A program made the position numbers and the translations under genes. A stretch of DNA of 64,000 bases from Allotamlana fucoidanivorans (lineage in GTDB: Bacteria > Bacteroidota > Bacteroidia > Flavobacteriales > Flavobacteriaceae), in assembly GCF_006265225.1 (NCBI RefSeq), contig NZ_VDCS01000006.1:1-64000 (forward strand), read 5' to 3'. The notes beneath the pieces are model-generated. The model was not told the DNA's origin, ran no database searches, and saw nothing but the letters and a program-made list of their open reading frames with translations. This document shows positions 8,401-17,218 of the stretch, piece after piece (the stretch's first letter is position 1; each line of letters starts with the position of its first letter).

Positions 8401-10094
8401 TTATGAGATACCATACCATTTCCTCCATTAACAATCAACTGTAAATGGTACCAATTGGTAGACTCATAAGCTCCTGTTGCTTCAGATTGCCCATGAAAAA
8501 ACAAACAATTCCCCACAATATTATAACCATCATTTATTGGTAGTTCACTCTCAGATACACAGGCTTGAAAATGAGGTGGTACTTCAAACACCTGATAATT
8601 CTCTCCAAACCATTGTCTAGTTGCCGGTTGATCTTCTGGTTTTGCAAACCAATGTGCTTTATCCTGTAAATTAAACTCATTCATAAGTTCAAAGTACTGC
8701 ACTGCCATAAGGCGCGCTAAACTGGTAGCTGCAAACTCTCTTGGTATCCCTTCTCCTAGCTTTGAAGTTGCTAAACTTAAAGGTTCTCTCCAATGCTCAG
8801 AGAGACTAGAATCACCATTGCTTTTCACTGCCAAGAAAAAGCGATAATGATACCAAAAATCTCTGTTCTTTTGCATTAAATCATTTGGAGTTCTGTTTGC
8901 TGGTGGAACTGCCTCTAAATAATTTCTAAAATCTCGGTATCCTTTTTTAGGGTAAATGTTATATCGCCCTCCATGAGCTACTGGATCTTCCCAAAAGTTA
9001 TCTTTTGAATAGGCATCCATAGGGTGAATCATTGGCAACCAATGCTTCCAGTCTGGGAATTGTATAGCCAATGGCAATAACGTTCTATCAACCATTTTAT
9101 CAGAATCAAACCTATCATATACTGTTTCTTGTGTTACTCCGTTAGGGAACATATGATCTAACATATCCTTATCTGCTTCCAAAACCGCATCTAACCCAGC
9201 TCCTGCAGCCCACTGTTCAATAGGTTTATTAGCTAAATCTGGCCCCGGTTGGTAAGGCGGGTTCCAAGGCCTTCCATAGCGATTAACATTGTCATGCTCT
9301 GCGGAAAGCGATCTTATATATGATGCAATTTGTTTTCCTTCTTCCTCGGTTAACATGTGGAATTTTGCACGTTCAATAATTGACTTGTTTGAGTAGCTAA
9401 AAATTTCTAGATCTCTCCCGTCTTGCGTATGGCAAGATGCGCATTTTGCCTTTATGGAGCCTTGTCCTGGTAATTTATAACCATACCAAAAACCTTCAAC
9501 TCCTGGATCTAAATAGTTGCTTTTTAATTCAGCGTAATACCATAAATCCTTTCCTGCTTGAATGTTTGAAGCATCTGTATATGGTCCTTCCCAAAGCATA
9601 GGGTCGTCTTCTTCAAAAAAACTATCATCTAAGATTTTTGCACCTCCTACATCAAAAAGATTTAATTGCACAATCCTAAATCCGTTAGAAATGGCATCAG
9701 ACTTATTAAATCTAAATTTTATGGTATTAAGCCCAGATATAATTCCTACTGCTGGAATACTCAACCTAATAGTACTATGCCCACCGTGAGCCATTCCTCC
9801 TCTCTCCTTTTCTGGACTTTGAATCCGGCAACTATCATGGTTTAAGTCATACCAATCTTCATTATTAATTTTAACAGATGCTTTATTCTGATAACCTAGA
9901 TTATTTATCTGTAACCAAATGTACTTTGCTTGATTTGCTTGCTCTTGACTAAGAGTTAAATTTATTTCTTCTATAGTTCCTTCAGCCCCTAATACTTCTA
10001 TTGGAAGTAATACTTTTTCTCCAATATTCTGGCTTATTAAATTAACAGGAACTATCGCTACCCATAGAGCAACGATATAAGTAGTTATTTTCAT
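5433..10094 (-). CDS. Giant type IX-secreted protein with c-type haem motif and LamG domain
   Basis: 1553 residues with a signal peptide (about 1-21). Residues 25-150 look like a beta-sandwich. A single haem-attachment motif KCASCHTQDGRD lies near residue 218, in a block with the character of cytochrome c. A long Trp/Tyr-rich region (about 250-760) is not recognised. Immunoglobulin-like repeats follow. A LamG/concanavalin-like domain begins with IFWLDASDVRNDG (about 880-1070). A thrombospondin-3-like calcium repeat DDDNDGVKNDLDKCPE and the Por-secretion sorting domain (YFSVYPNPTQDVLNI to the end) close the protein. It is the first gene of unit 7, with array promoter E, and overlaps the FnIII lipoprotein gene. 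A redox function outside the cell is suggested by the haem motif; the substrate is unknown. Confidence 0.85.
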   Translation of the reverse strand: MKITTYIVALWVAIVPVNLISQNIGEKVLLPIEVLGAEGTIEEINLTLSQEQANQAKYIWLQINNLGYQNKASVKINNEDWYDLNHDSCRIQSPEKERGGMAHGGHSTIRLSIPAVGIISGLNTIKFRFNKSDAISNGFRIVQLNLFDVGGAKILDDSFFEEDDPMLWEGPYTDASNIQAGKDLWYYAELKSNYLDPGVEGFWYGYKLPGQGSIKAKCASCHTQDGRDLEIFSYSNKSIIERAKFHMLTEEEGKQIASYIRSLSAEHDNVNRYGRPWNPPYQPGPDLANKPIEQWAAGAGLDAVLEADKDMLDHMFPNGVTQETVYDRFDSDKMVDRTLLPLAIQFPDWKHWLPMIHPMDAYSKDNFWEDPVAHGGRYNIYPKKGYRDFRNYLEAVPPANRTPNDLMQKNRDFWYHYRFFLAVKSNGDSSLSEHWREPLSLATSKLGEGIPREFAATSLARLMAVQYFELMNEFNLQDKAHWFAKPEDQPATRQWFGENYQVFEVPPHFQACVSESELPINDGYNIVGNCLFFHGQSEATGAYESTNWYHLQLIVNGGNGMVSHNSPMDYNYHPDFIMKASSTSGIYEPLRYYHSMNAMYQFRSWSGATTPNNGKGFRIRVQGPWHIIGRTDSNQLNNFAPSVWPTFLDRIEEGMSKWVLNAQLRQFLTEVRKPENNLENWNRLPNGGSNELDYESKKTEDLQDMTYFVGLDYHADKFYYLFPEFAKLGVDCQILEEMIDWCSEAWPNIDWERFRSTGQLQLDFITNQSEDCSLNATKIIAQTANEGDFPVFEWWIDESKVINNSSELDITEVRPGAKIKCRVTSSKSCISNSWIEKEMVLASKDYSISVSKNDAEWQPLKNAIACIGDELNLKITPELQNPIFWLDASDVRNDGTKPEEGELIAVWKNKSASGYSMPYQSNYNLRPTYSNNGMNGKPAIMFGMNDSDGLPLFLTNNDDVLDGDWSMVVTGKYYVTSHGDWNALLGNEDENTGFAFYIDRRGNGGRIRTKINGSQEHGRVYEDGSAFATIISKQGGKIKVYINGRLEEEVEATSSAITNLRTFYLGQRDGGNAGGSWYHRGPISEVLFYDYVLSNKQRHYLEGYVMHKWDLVQEMPLDHVYKENSPLYLNLNTPKGEELVFDLKNQEHRVVISDASDFGEYAFKRPSCSDINAVFNVKDMEQLNDDVIKYSVNNKKFKIGASTLIKEGSFLELDVNYEINGGYQWETPTGELLQLNTSPAPILISLGNNADIWKLHLKQNTEVCISDDIVYEFTILVEDLPHGERDDDNDGVKNDLDKCPETLPGTIVDARGCLMINTNNFTVESIGESCVGKNNGRIAINAMQPLSYALSLNNSEPQDFNEPQSHVVEGLNPGVYSVCISVAEEPSYQQCFNVVVDAAEEITGKSVTIKNGSVVTQSVEITSGTAPYTIAINGEALLTTYSSTFEIDVDHGDEVAITSQLDCEGSILNTADLTSYFSVYPNPTQDVLNIVIPNIDLKEVKVDVFNALQQKVASGIYKVYSNGIRVSFKDVPTGIYFVRLDLRKPINLKVIKQ

Positions 10095-10123
10095 GAAGGC
10101 TTTCTTAATCTAGTTTAGGCAAA

Positions 10124-10196
10124 CAAAATAATTACCTTCAATTAATTTTAGATTAATATCTAATTAATAACATTTTTTTTCTAATTTAAAAGCTTA
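10124..10196 (-). promoter_or_regulatory. Array promoter E for the cytochrome/LamG unit
   Basis: CAAAATAA at 10124-10131 is one base off the complement of a -7 box (TTATTTTG). After 10 bp come TTAAT 10142, TTAAT 10153, TTAAT 10164, a degenerate TTTTT 10175 and TTAAA 10186, all in 11-bp register. Confidence 0.7.
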
Positions 10197-10221
10197 TTTG
10201 TAAAATAATCACTCAAACTTA

Positions 10222-11088
10222 TTAGTTTAATTTTATAAATAGCACTTGATTTGTACCATGCTGTGGGAAAGCTAAAATATTGAGTTTTTTTGAGTAGTTT
10301 GGGTCTGTTGGATATTTCAATCCTGTCATTATTATTTCCACCTGTTGTTTTTTAGGATCAATTTTAAGTAATTTTCCTGCAGCCCAATCAGTAATGTAAT
10401 AATTATTTTTAATTTTAGTTATTCCTTCAAGATTTCCTGCTTCTGTAGCTATAGGCTGAATGTTTTTAGTCTCTAAATCAATGCTTAAAAGATCGCCTAA
10501 CTTAGAAGTCTCAAAAGAACTCGGTTTTAACAATACTCCCCAAGAAGCTACTATCAATTTATCTTTTTCCATGTATAAGCCGTCAGGAGCTTCTAGTCTG
10601 TCGGACTCTAACCAAATGTTAACTTTTTTAGTAACAGCATCAATCTTGAAGATTTTATTACCAAAAAAATCAGATATATAAAGGTCTCCACTTTCTGAAA
10701 TAGCGACATCATTTAAAAATTCACCTTCTGGAATGGGGTAAAATGTTTCTACCTTTTCATTTTTAATGTTAATTTCAAACACTCCTTCCCTATCTACCAC
10801 ATACAAAAACTTCTTTGTAGCCACCATGCCAGAAGGGGCATGCATACCTTCTTCTTTACCTATCCAAAAGGGGGCTATCACATTTCCAAATTCATCAGTT
10901 CTAGTAACCCAGCCATTAGCATCTTTCTCTAGTGAAATTCCTCCTCCCAAATTTGATACAAACCATGTTCTTGATTTTTCATGCCAAACAGCTTGATCTG
11001 GTGCATCATAAACCTGTACTTTTTTTTGAGAAAAAGAACTTGAAAAAAATATTATAAATACAAAAACTGAAATAAAAATTGTTTTCAT
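10222..11088 (-). CDS. SMP-30/gluconolactonase-like beta-propeller, exported
   Basis: 288 residues with a signal peptide (MKTIFISVFVFIIFFSSSFSQ). The body shows six-bladed propeller repeats with words such as APSGMVATKKFLYVVD, LNDVAISESGDLYISD, APDGLYMEKDKLIVAS and LEGITKIKNNYYITD. This is the SMP-30/NHL pattern, where acidic residues at blade tips bind a metal and hydrolyse sugar lactones. It is the last gene of unit 6, 1 bp after the isomerase-like gene. Lactonase activity on an oxidised sugar would fit the oxidoreductases of unit 5. A non-enzymatic propeller role is equally possible, because the catalytic metal ligands cannot be assigned with certainty by eye. Confidence 0.7.
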   Translation of the reverse strand: MKTIFISVFVFIIFFSSSFSQKKVQVYDAPDQAVWHEKSRTWFVSNLGGGISLEKDANGWVTRTDEFGNVIAPFWIGKEEGMHAPSGMVATKKFLYVVDREGVFEINIKNEKVETFYPIPEGEFLNDVAISESGDLYISDFFGNKIFKIDAVTKKVNIWLESDRLEAPDGLYMEKDKLIVASWGVLLKPSSFETSKLGDLLSIDLETKNIQPIATEAGNLEGITKIKNNYYITDWAAGKLLKIDPKKQQVEIIMTGLKYPTDPNYSKKLNILAFPQHGTNQVLFIKLN

Positions 11089-11089
11089 A

Positions 11090-12001
11090 TTATTCGGATA
11101 AATAATTAGTTTTTAATTGTTGCCACTTTTGCATAGATAAAGGTAAATAAATATCTGGTTCTTTATCAAAGCCAAAATTAATATACCCAATAGGTCCTCT
11201 ATAATTTACTTCATTTAAAGCCTTTAAGAAATGACTATAATCAAAAGTCCCATCTTCAAGTGGCATTATGGTACCTTGATCCATAGACCTTCTACTTGAC
11301 ATATCAACTTTTGCCTGAGCACCAGCTATTGTAACAAAACTAATATAATCTTTTACATTCTCTACTACTTCAGCTAACCTATTCCCATTTCCTGCTTTTA
11401 ATTCATGACAAGTATGGACAGCTAATTTTAAATTAGGATGATTTATTTTTTTCACCATGGGCAATGATTGTTCTGCTGTGTAAAAATAACACCAACTATG
11501 AGGATATAAGGTTACAGACACATTTCTATTTGCAGCGTAATTTACCATATTTTTTAAAACACCTTCTACATGTTCATCATCAACGCCTGGTTCTTTTTTT
11601 CCAAAAATCACCCATAAGTCTATTCCTTGATTCTTAATTATATCAACAACGCGTTGCCACCTTGTTCTATCAATTTCATTATCGGCAAAATTATATCTTA
11701 TAAAAACAGAATATATTTTAAATTCTTTAATTTTATTGGCGTATGCAATAAACTCAGGTAATTGTTTTACATGCTCTGCCTTTGCCATTCTTAATGAAAT
11801 ACCATCATAGCCATATGTTTTAAGCTTCTCTATTTGTGCTTTAGATTCTAATAACTCTAAGCCTCCAAAATTATATACAAAAAAAGGGTTACCCTGCTGA
11901 TTATTTACCTCCATCTCTTGATAAAATTTCGACTGAGTTTGCCCCTTCGAATTACAAAAAAAAACAGCCAGACATGAGAAAATAAAAATTGTACTTTTCA
12001 T
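11090..12001 (-). CDS. Exported xylose-isomerase-like TIM-barrel protein
   Basis: 303 residues with a signal peptide (MKSTIFIFSCLAVFFCNSKGQ, possibly a lipoprotein at Cys16). The barrel is of the AP-endonuclease-2/sugar-phosphate isomerase type: YGYDGISLRMAKAEHVKQLPE, VSVTLYPHSWC, LKLAVHTCHELKAGNG, FVTIAGAQ, and a late YRGPIGYINFG. His and Glu residues on these strands would be the metal ligands. Export is unusual for a cytoplasmic isomerase family but common for the paralogues that accompany exported Gfo/Idh/MocA oxidoreductases and DUF1080 proteins. Such sets are linked to 3-keto-sugar chemistry. The start overlaps the stop of the upstream GH92 gene by an ATGA, indicating tight coupling. 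Confidence 0.75.
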   Translation of the reverse strand: MKSTIFIFSCLAVFFCNSKGQTQSKFYQEMEVNNQQGNPFFVYNFGGLELLESKAQIEKLKTYGYDGISLRMAKAEHVKQLPEFIAYANKIKEFKIYSVFIRYNFADNEIDRTRWQRVVDIIKNQGIDLWVIFGKKEPGVDDEHVEGVLKNMVNYAANRNVSVTLYPHSWCYFYTAEQSLPMVKKINHPNLKLAVHTCHELKAGNGNRLAEVVENVKDYISFVTIAGAQAKVDMSSRRSMDQGTIMPLEDGTFDYSHFLKALNEVNYRGPIGYINFGFDKEPDIYLPLSMQKWQQLKTNYLSE

Positions 12002-14316
12002 TGATGCTTACTAAAAGAATAAGGTAATTCTTCATCTTTACTCCCCCAACTTTTATTAGGTATGTCTGTAAGAGTAAAGTGCAAAGTTCCTCCCTCTTGA
12101 ATCTCTTCAAACTTAATGAAATTATTGTTAAATGGTTTACCTTTTAAACTAGCAGAGTTTATATAAACATTATTTTCTCTATTATTTTCTGAAGTTATTA
12201 TAAAAGTATTTCCGTTATCAAGTGTTAATGTAGCTCTATCAAACAAAGGACTACCAATAACATATTCATCAACCCCAGGAGTAACAGGATAAAAACCTAA
12301 AGCACTAAATACATACCAGGCAGATGTTTGTCCATTATCTTCATCGCCACAATACCCATCTGGGGTTGCCGCGTATAGCTTGTTAAGCACTTCACGTACT
12401 CGCCCTTGAGCTTTATAAGGCATCCCTGCATAATTGTATAGATAAATCATGTGTTGAATAGGTTGATTACCGTGTGCATAATTACCCATATTCACAATCT
12501 GCATTTCTCTAATTTCATGAATGGTTTGTCCATAATAAGAATCATCAAAATCTGGAGGCATTGTAAATACTGCATCTAATTGTTTTACAAAAGGCTCTTT
12601 TCCTCCCATTAAATCAATTAAACCCTGCACATCATGAAAAACAGACCAAGTATAATGCAAACTATTGCCTTCAGTAAAAGCGTCACCCCATTTTAGCGGA
12701 TTAAACGGCGACTGAAAACTACCGTCTTCATTTTTACCACGCATTAAATTGGATTCAGTATCAAACACATTTTTATAATTATAGGATTGCTTATAAAAAC
12801 GTTTGGCTAGATCATCTTTACCAAGCTTTTCTGCCATTTTTGCAATAGTAAAATCGGCATAAGCATACTCTAAAGTTCTTGCTGTATTTTCTTTTATACC
12901 AACATTGTAAGGCACATATCCTAATTCATTATAGTAGTCTACACCTTCTCTCCCAACAGATGGATGAGGTCTTCCTTCATTTACATTTGCATTTTTAAGC
13001 ATTGCCTCAAACAACGTATTTATCACCTCATCATCTTTAATGTTTCCTTTTAGAAACGCATCTACTACAATTGGTGCGGAGTTTGACCCTATCATACAGT
13101 TTCTATGTCCAGGGCTTGCCCATTCTGGTAACCAACCAGATTCTTTATATGTATTGGCTAAACCCTCCATAATATTGGCATTAAGTTCTGGATACATTAG
13201 ATTAAAAAATGGAAATACTGCCCTAAAAGTGTCCCAAAAACCATTATCTGTAAACATGTAACCTGGTAATACTTTTCCATTATATGGGCTATAATGCACT
13301 ATATCATTATTAGCATCAAATTCATAAAATTTTCTTGGGAAAAGCAATACCCTATATAAACATGAATAAAACGTTTTTAAATTATCTGTGTTTGCGTCTT
13401 CAACTTTTATTCTATTCAACTCTTTTTCCCAAGCATTTTTGGCTTTTTCTTTTGTTACTTCAAAATCATCATTACCTATTTCTCTTGAAAGGTTTAAAGT
13501 CGCCTGATCTAAACTTATAAAAGAGGAAGCAACCTTGGCATGTACTTCTTCTCCTCTAGTGGTTTTAAAACCAATAATAGCACCTACATGTTCTCCTTCA
13601 CTTGTTAGACTATTCTCTAGTAAGGTCCAATTATCTGCCCAGGTATGTGTTATTTCAAAGTCCTTATCAAAAGTTACTACAAAGTAATTATGAAAATTCT
13701 CTGGAACTCCACCGCTATTATTTCTACAATACCCAATAATTTTTCGTTCTTCAGGTATAATTTTTACCATAGATCCTTGAAAAAAGCCATCTACTAAAAT
13801 ATAAGAAGTCTCACCATCTGGAAACGTAAATTTAAAATGAGCAGCTCGTTCTGTTGGTGCCACTTCAGCTACCACATCATAATCTGCTAAATACGTTTTA
13901 TAATGATATGGTTTTACCGTTTCTGCTTTATGAGAAAACCAAGATGCGCGCTCATTCTCATGAAATTTTAAATCGCCAGTTACAGCCATTAAAGAAAAAG
14001 CTGCATAATCATTAATCCAAGGACTAGGCTGATGTGTTTGCTTAATTCCTCTTATTTTATTTTCATTGTATTTATAGGTCCATCCATCACCCATTTTAGA
14101 AGTCATAGGTGTCCAGAAATTCATCCCCCATGGTGTTGCTATGGCTGGGTATGTATTTCCATTTGATAGACTAAATTTTGAATCGGTTCCCATTAATGGA
14201 TTTACATACTCTACCAACGCTTTCTCTTCGTTAGAACTGCAATAAGAAACAACGGTTTGTTTACATGAGTGTAAAAAGAATGCCATGCAAATGGCGGCTA
14301 TTATCTTCAGTTTCAT
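11998..14316 (-). CDS. GH92 alpha-mannosidase lipoprotein, Gln variant at the general acid
   Basis: 772 residues. Lipobox signal (MKLKIIAAICMAFFLHSCKQ) and a complete two-domain GH92 body: EYVNPLMGTDSKFSLSNGNTYPA near the N-terminus, DNGFWDTFRAVFPF, and GDEDNGQTSAWYVFSALG at about 657-674, which carries the general-base acidic residues. The conserved HGNEP motif holding the catalytic acid Glu in classical GH92 reads HGNQP here, with Gln at about 618. The other three GH92 in this window keep Glu. From memory of the literature, the same Glu-to-Gln change marks GH92 enzymes that cleave mannose-1-phosphate-6-mannose, where no acid is needed for a phosphate leaving group. Phosphodiester cleavage is therefore predicted. 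The gene sits in unit 6 with two sulfatases and overlaps the next gene. Confidence 0.9.
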   Translation of the reverse strand: MKLKIIAAICMAFFLHSCKQTVVSYCSSNEEKALVEYVNPLMGTDSKFSLSNGNTYPAIATPWGMNFWTPMTSKMGDGWTYKYNENKIRGIKQTHQPSPWINDYAAFSLMAVTGDLKFHENERASWFSHKAETVKPYHYKTYLADYDVVAEVAPTERAAHFKFTFPDGETSYILVDGFFQGSMVKIIPEERKIIGYCRNNSGGVPENFHNYFVVTFDKDFEITHTWADNWTLLENSLTSEGEHVGAIIGFKTTRGEEVHAKVASSFISLDQATLNLSREIGNDDFEVTKEKAKNAWEKELNRIKVEDANTDNLKTFYSCLYRVLLFPRKFYEFDANNDIVHYSPYNGKVLPGYMFTDNGFWDTFRAVFPFFNLMYPELNANIMEGLANTYKESGWLPEWASPGHRNCMIGSNSAPIVVDAFLKGNIKDDEVINTLFEAMLKNANVNEGRPHPSVGREGVDYYNELGYVPYNVGIKENTARTLEYAYADFTIAKMAEKLGKDDLAKRFYKQSYNYKNVFDTESNLMRGKNEDGSFQSPFNPLKWGDAFTEGNSLHYTWSVFHDVQGLIDLMGGKEPFVKQLDAVFTMPPDFDDSYYGQTIHEIREMQIVNMGNYAHGNQPIQHMIYLYNYAGMPYKAQGRVREVLNKLYAATPDGYCGDEDNGQTSAWYVFSALGFYPVTPGVDEYVIGSPLFDRATLTLDNGNTFIITSENNRENNVYINSASLKGKPFNNNFIKFEEIQEGGTLHFTLTDIPNKSWGSKDEELPYSFSKHQ

Positions 14317-14326
14317 TAAAAAAATT

Positions 14327-15553
14327 TTAATCTATTATTTTGTTATAAAATTGTTCATTTTTATCGATACATACTGAGAATTGTAAAGTAGCCTTTTCAT
14401 TTTCAATAGTAACTGGCTCTTTACTCATATAGTTTCTCATTCTTGCTCCAAAAACAGAAACTGTTAGTTTTTTATCCCCTCTTACTAACATATAATCCCA
14501 TGACATTTGTTCTTTTACTGGTGTTAAAGCACTATTCCCTCCAGAAAACGCTTCAACATTTGTTAATGAGGTATGCCCTTGCCCTTCAATAATAATAGGA
14601 TGTATGTTCTCAACTTTCTCTCCTGTATTTGCTATAATAGACCCTTGTGCTATTTGCCAATTTCTATTTTTAGTATTACTTCCTTGTTTTAAGATACCCA
14701 CCGCAACACAGTCAAAATTAAAGTTAGTTAATTGCCCATATGACTGTTCGCCCAGTAAAATACCTCCATAAGTACCAAACGTAAATAAGTCTATTATTTG
14801 TGCATTATCGGTATTATTTATGGTATAAGCATAAGTTTTTTTAGCTATCACAGCATCCACTACTTTTCTTGTAATTTGCCCGCCAATAAAACGTTGAGAA
14901 GCTGGATTTACATGGCAATGCAAAATACGTGGCACATCATATACGTAATTCATTTTTATAAACTGGCCACTTAAAGGAAACCCATAGCAGTGTTCAAATG
15001 TCATCAATTCACAAGGATATTGTCTACTTGCATTAAAATCAAAGGCAACATACTCACCGTAAAAAGAAAGACAGGATAAATAGACTCCTTGAGTGAGACT
15101 GTTTTTTGAGACCTGTATTGTTGCTGGGTATTCTATTATAGCTGACGGATCATTAACAGTTTGCTCTGGGTACCAAAACTGAATACCCTTAATTTGAGTT
15201 GAAGATTTTACGGTAATAAAAACCTGATCTTTATCGGTTATCTTAAAAACGCTTCCTACTGGCTGTTTTAAATTTTCGTGAATAGTACCTCTTGGAGTTG
15301 GGCCATGTACGCCTATTAACGAGACATTATCTTTTAAAGCAACTCCTCCATCTATGTGATAGGGTTCATTACTAGGTTCTATCCACAAAGCTGCTCCTTT
15401 TGGTGAAGCCCAATCTATTGCTTTTTGTAAATTTATTTTATTAACCGCCGCTGAATTTTCTGGTTTAACTCCAAATTCTTGAATACTTTTCATTGTTTGA
15501 GCCCAAGACCATTGGATTACCAAAACACATAGCACTATAAATATTCGTTTCAT
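14327..15553 (-). CDS. Secreted right-handed beta-helix protein (pectate-lyase-like)
   Basis: 408 residues with a signal peptide (MKRIFIVLCVLVIQWSWAQ). The start of the mature protein, IQEFGVKPENSAAVNKINLQKAIDWA, is the entry motif of the pectate-lyase-3/GH55-type beta-helix superfamily (usually FGAxGDGxTDxTxAIQKAI). The rest shows ladder-like strands (GVYLSCLSFYGEYVAFDFNAS, GGILLGEQSYGQLTNFNFDC, HTSLTNVEAFSGGNSAL). It could be a lyase, a glycosidase or a binding protein; catalytic residues cannot be assigned. It lies between a sulfatase (8 bp) and the Gln-variant GH92 (10 bp) in unit 6, so it probably acts on the same desulfated glycan. Confidence 0.7.
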   Translation of the reverse strand: MKRIFIVLCVLVIQWSWAQTMKSIQEFGVKPENSAAVNKINLQKAIDWASPKGAALWIEPSNEPYHIDGGVALKDNVSLIGVHGPTPRGTIHENLKQPVGSVFKITDKDQVFITVKSSTQIKGIQFWYPEQTVNDPSAIIEYPATIQVSKNSLTQGVYLSCLSFYGEYVAFDFNASRQYPCELMTFEHCYGFPLSGQFIKMNYVYDVPRILHCHVNPASQRFIGGQITRKVVDAVIAKKTYAYTINNTDNAQIIDLFTFGTYGGILLGEQSYGQLTNFNFDCVAVGILKQGSNTKNRNWQIAQGSIIANTGEKVENIHPIIIEGQGHTSLTNVEAFSGGNSALTPVKEQMSWDYMLVRGDKKLTVSVFGARMRNYMSKEPVTIENEKATLQFSVCIDKNEQFYNKIID

Positions 15554-15561
15554 ATTTTATC

Positions 15562-17190
15562 TTAGTTAAGTTTATTTTTATTCTTTTTTAAAGAAGCAAT
15601 TATTTCTTGTTTACCAATATCAGGGTAGCGTTTTTGAAAATCCTCATAGTAAGCCTCTAATTTGTTAATTTGGTCTATGTACTCTTTGTTATTAATTTGA
15701 TTTTGAACTTCTAAACTATCTTCTTGAAGATTAAAAAACATATCTCCATAATCTCTATAATCAAATTGTTTTTTAAAACTAGTTGGATCTAGCATTTTAC
15801 CAAGCTTATAATTTTTGGTTATAATAGCTGCTTGTGACCAACTTTCTGAAACTATATACTCTCTTTTAATAGGTTCTTTATTTTGCATTAAACCATGAAG
15901 CGAAATACCCTGAATATCATGCTTTAGTTCTGGCTCAGGAAGATTTAAAATTTCTAAAACTGTAGGTAAAATATCTACTTGACTAACAAGTTCATATTTC
16001 TTTTCTCCTTGAGATTGACCAGGATATTTTATAATTAGAGGAATATTTAAAATGTCTTCATATACGTTATGCCCCATAGCAGCTTTTTCAACCATTCCAT
16101 GATTACCAACAAAATCACCATGGTCTGTTGTGTAGATAATTAAAGTTTCTTCTTTTAAACCTGCTTTCTCTAATTGATTTATTATCTCGCCTATATAATA
16201 ATCTACTTCACTTACTAAAGCGTAATATGCCCCAATATAGTTTCGCCACAATTGTTCTTCTTTAGCTGCTTTATCCATATTCCAAACCTTATTGCCCCCA
16301 TTTCTTTGTGCTTGCAAAAACGGTGGTAAATTACTTGTAGCCTCATAAAAACTTGCAGGTATCTTTATAGACGAGCCATTTTTAATACCATCCCCCCATT
16401 TAGACACATCGTACATATCCATGTACTTTTTTAAAGGCGTGTAGGGTTGATGGGGTCTATAAAATGTTGCCCAACAAAAAAAAGGTGTCTTAGTTGTTTT
16501 ATGCTTTTTTATAACATCAATGGTATTTTTAGCTGTATAAGCCTCCATTGTATAACCTTCAGGTAGTGAAGAAATTCTTGTTGCCAAATCTGCAGTATGA
16601 ATTAGTCCATGTGCCATAGAGCATGAAGGTGGTTTTCCAAATTCAGCCGCCCAATCATTTGCAAATTCCTTCGCATATCCTAAGCTATCTATCCAGGTTA
16701 CATAGTTCTCACGACTTTCGTCACAAAGATGACTTCTCTTAACATCCCAACCTTCATCTATCGCAGCTTTTGTATGGCGTTTCCCAAAAGCATATGTTTT
16801 ATATCCATTTGCTTTTAAAATTGTAGCCATTGACTTAACCTCTCTCATGACCTGGGTGTTTTCTGAGTTTGAAAGTATACCAAGAGTTCTTGGATAAATA
16901 CCCGTCATAAGGGCAGACCTAGAGGGAGCACATATGCCAGTAGCACAATAAGCTCTATCAAAAACAAATGCTTGTTGTGCTAATCTATCTAGATTAGGTG
17001 TTTGAACATCTGGATGCCCTTCAAACCCCATAACATTCTTATTATGTTGGTCTGAGAACAAAATAAGAACATTAGGTTGCTTGTTTTCTGTTTTTAAAAA
17101 TTCTTTTTTACAAGAGAAAACATTACAACTTAACAGAAAAATCGTTAGTACTTGTATTACTATTTTTTTGGATTTTAAAAGCTTATCCAT
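15562..17190 (-). CDS. S1-type sulfatase, lipoprotein-like
   Basis: 542 residues. The hydrophobic start with Cys22 and Cys27 (FLLSCNVFSCKKE) suggests a lipoprotein. Core features: LILFSDQHNKNVMG (metal-binding Asp), TPNLDRLA, and the formylglycine motif CAPSR with Cys87 as the residue to be oxidised. Later FGKRHT, FYRPHQPYTP and IYTTDHGDFVGNHGM (metal-ligand Asp and His) complete the alkaline-phosphatase-fold active site. The usual GKWH word reads GKRH here. It would remove sulfate esters from the glycan in the periplasm or on the surface. Exact sulfatase subfamily and position specificity cannot be read from sequence. It lies 28 bp after the other sulfatase of unit 6. Confidence 0.9.
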   Translation of the reverse strand: MDKLLKSKKIVIQVLTIFLLSCNVFSCKKEFLKTENKQPNVLILFSDQHNKNVMGFEGHPDVQTPNLDRLAQQAFVFDRAYCATGICAPSRSALMTGIYPRTLGILSNSENTQVMREVKSMATILKANGYKTYAFGKRHTKAAIDEGWDVKRSHLCDESRENYVTWIDSLGYAKEFANDWAAEFGKPPSCSMAHGLIHTADLATRISSLPEGYTMEAYTAKNTIDVIKKHKTTKTPFFCWATFYRPHQPYTPLKKYMDMYDVSKWGDGIKNGSSIKIPASFYEATSNLPPFLQAQRNGGNKVWNMDKAAKEEQLWRNYIGAYYALVSEVDYYIGEIINQLEKAGLKEETLIIYTTDHGDFVGNHGMVEKAAMGHNVYEDILNIPLIIKYPGQSQGEKKYELVSQVDILPTVLEILNLPEPELKHDIQGISLHGLMQNKEPIKREYIVSESWSQAAIITKNYKLGKMLDPTSFKKQFDYRDYGDMFFNLQEDSLEVQNQINNKEYIDQINKLEAYYEDFQKRYPDIGKQEIIASLKKNKNKLN

Positions 17191-17218
17191 TGTGTTGTAA
17201 TCAATAAAAGTAATTTAA

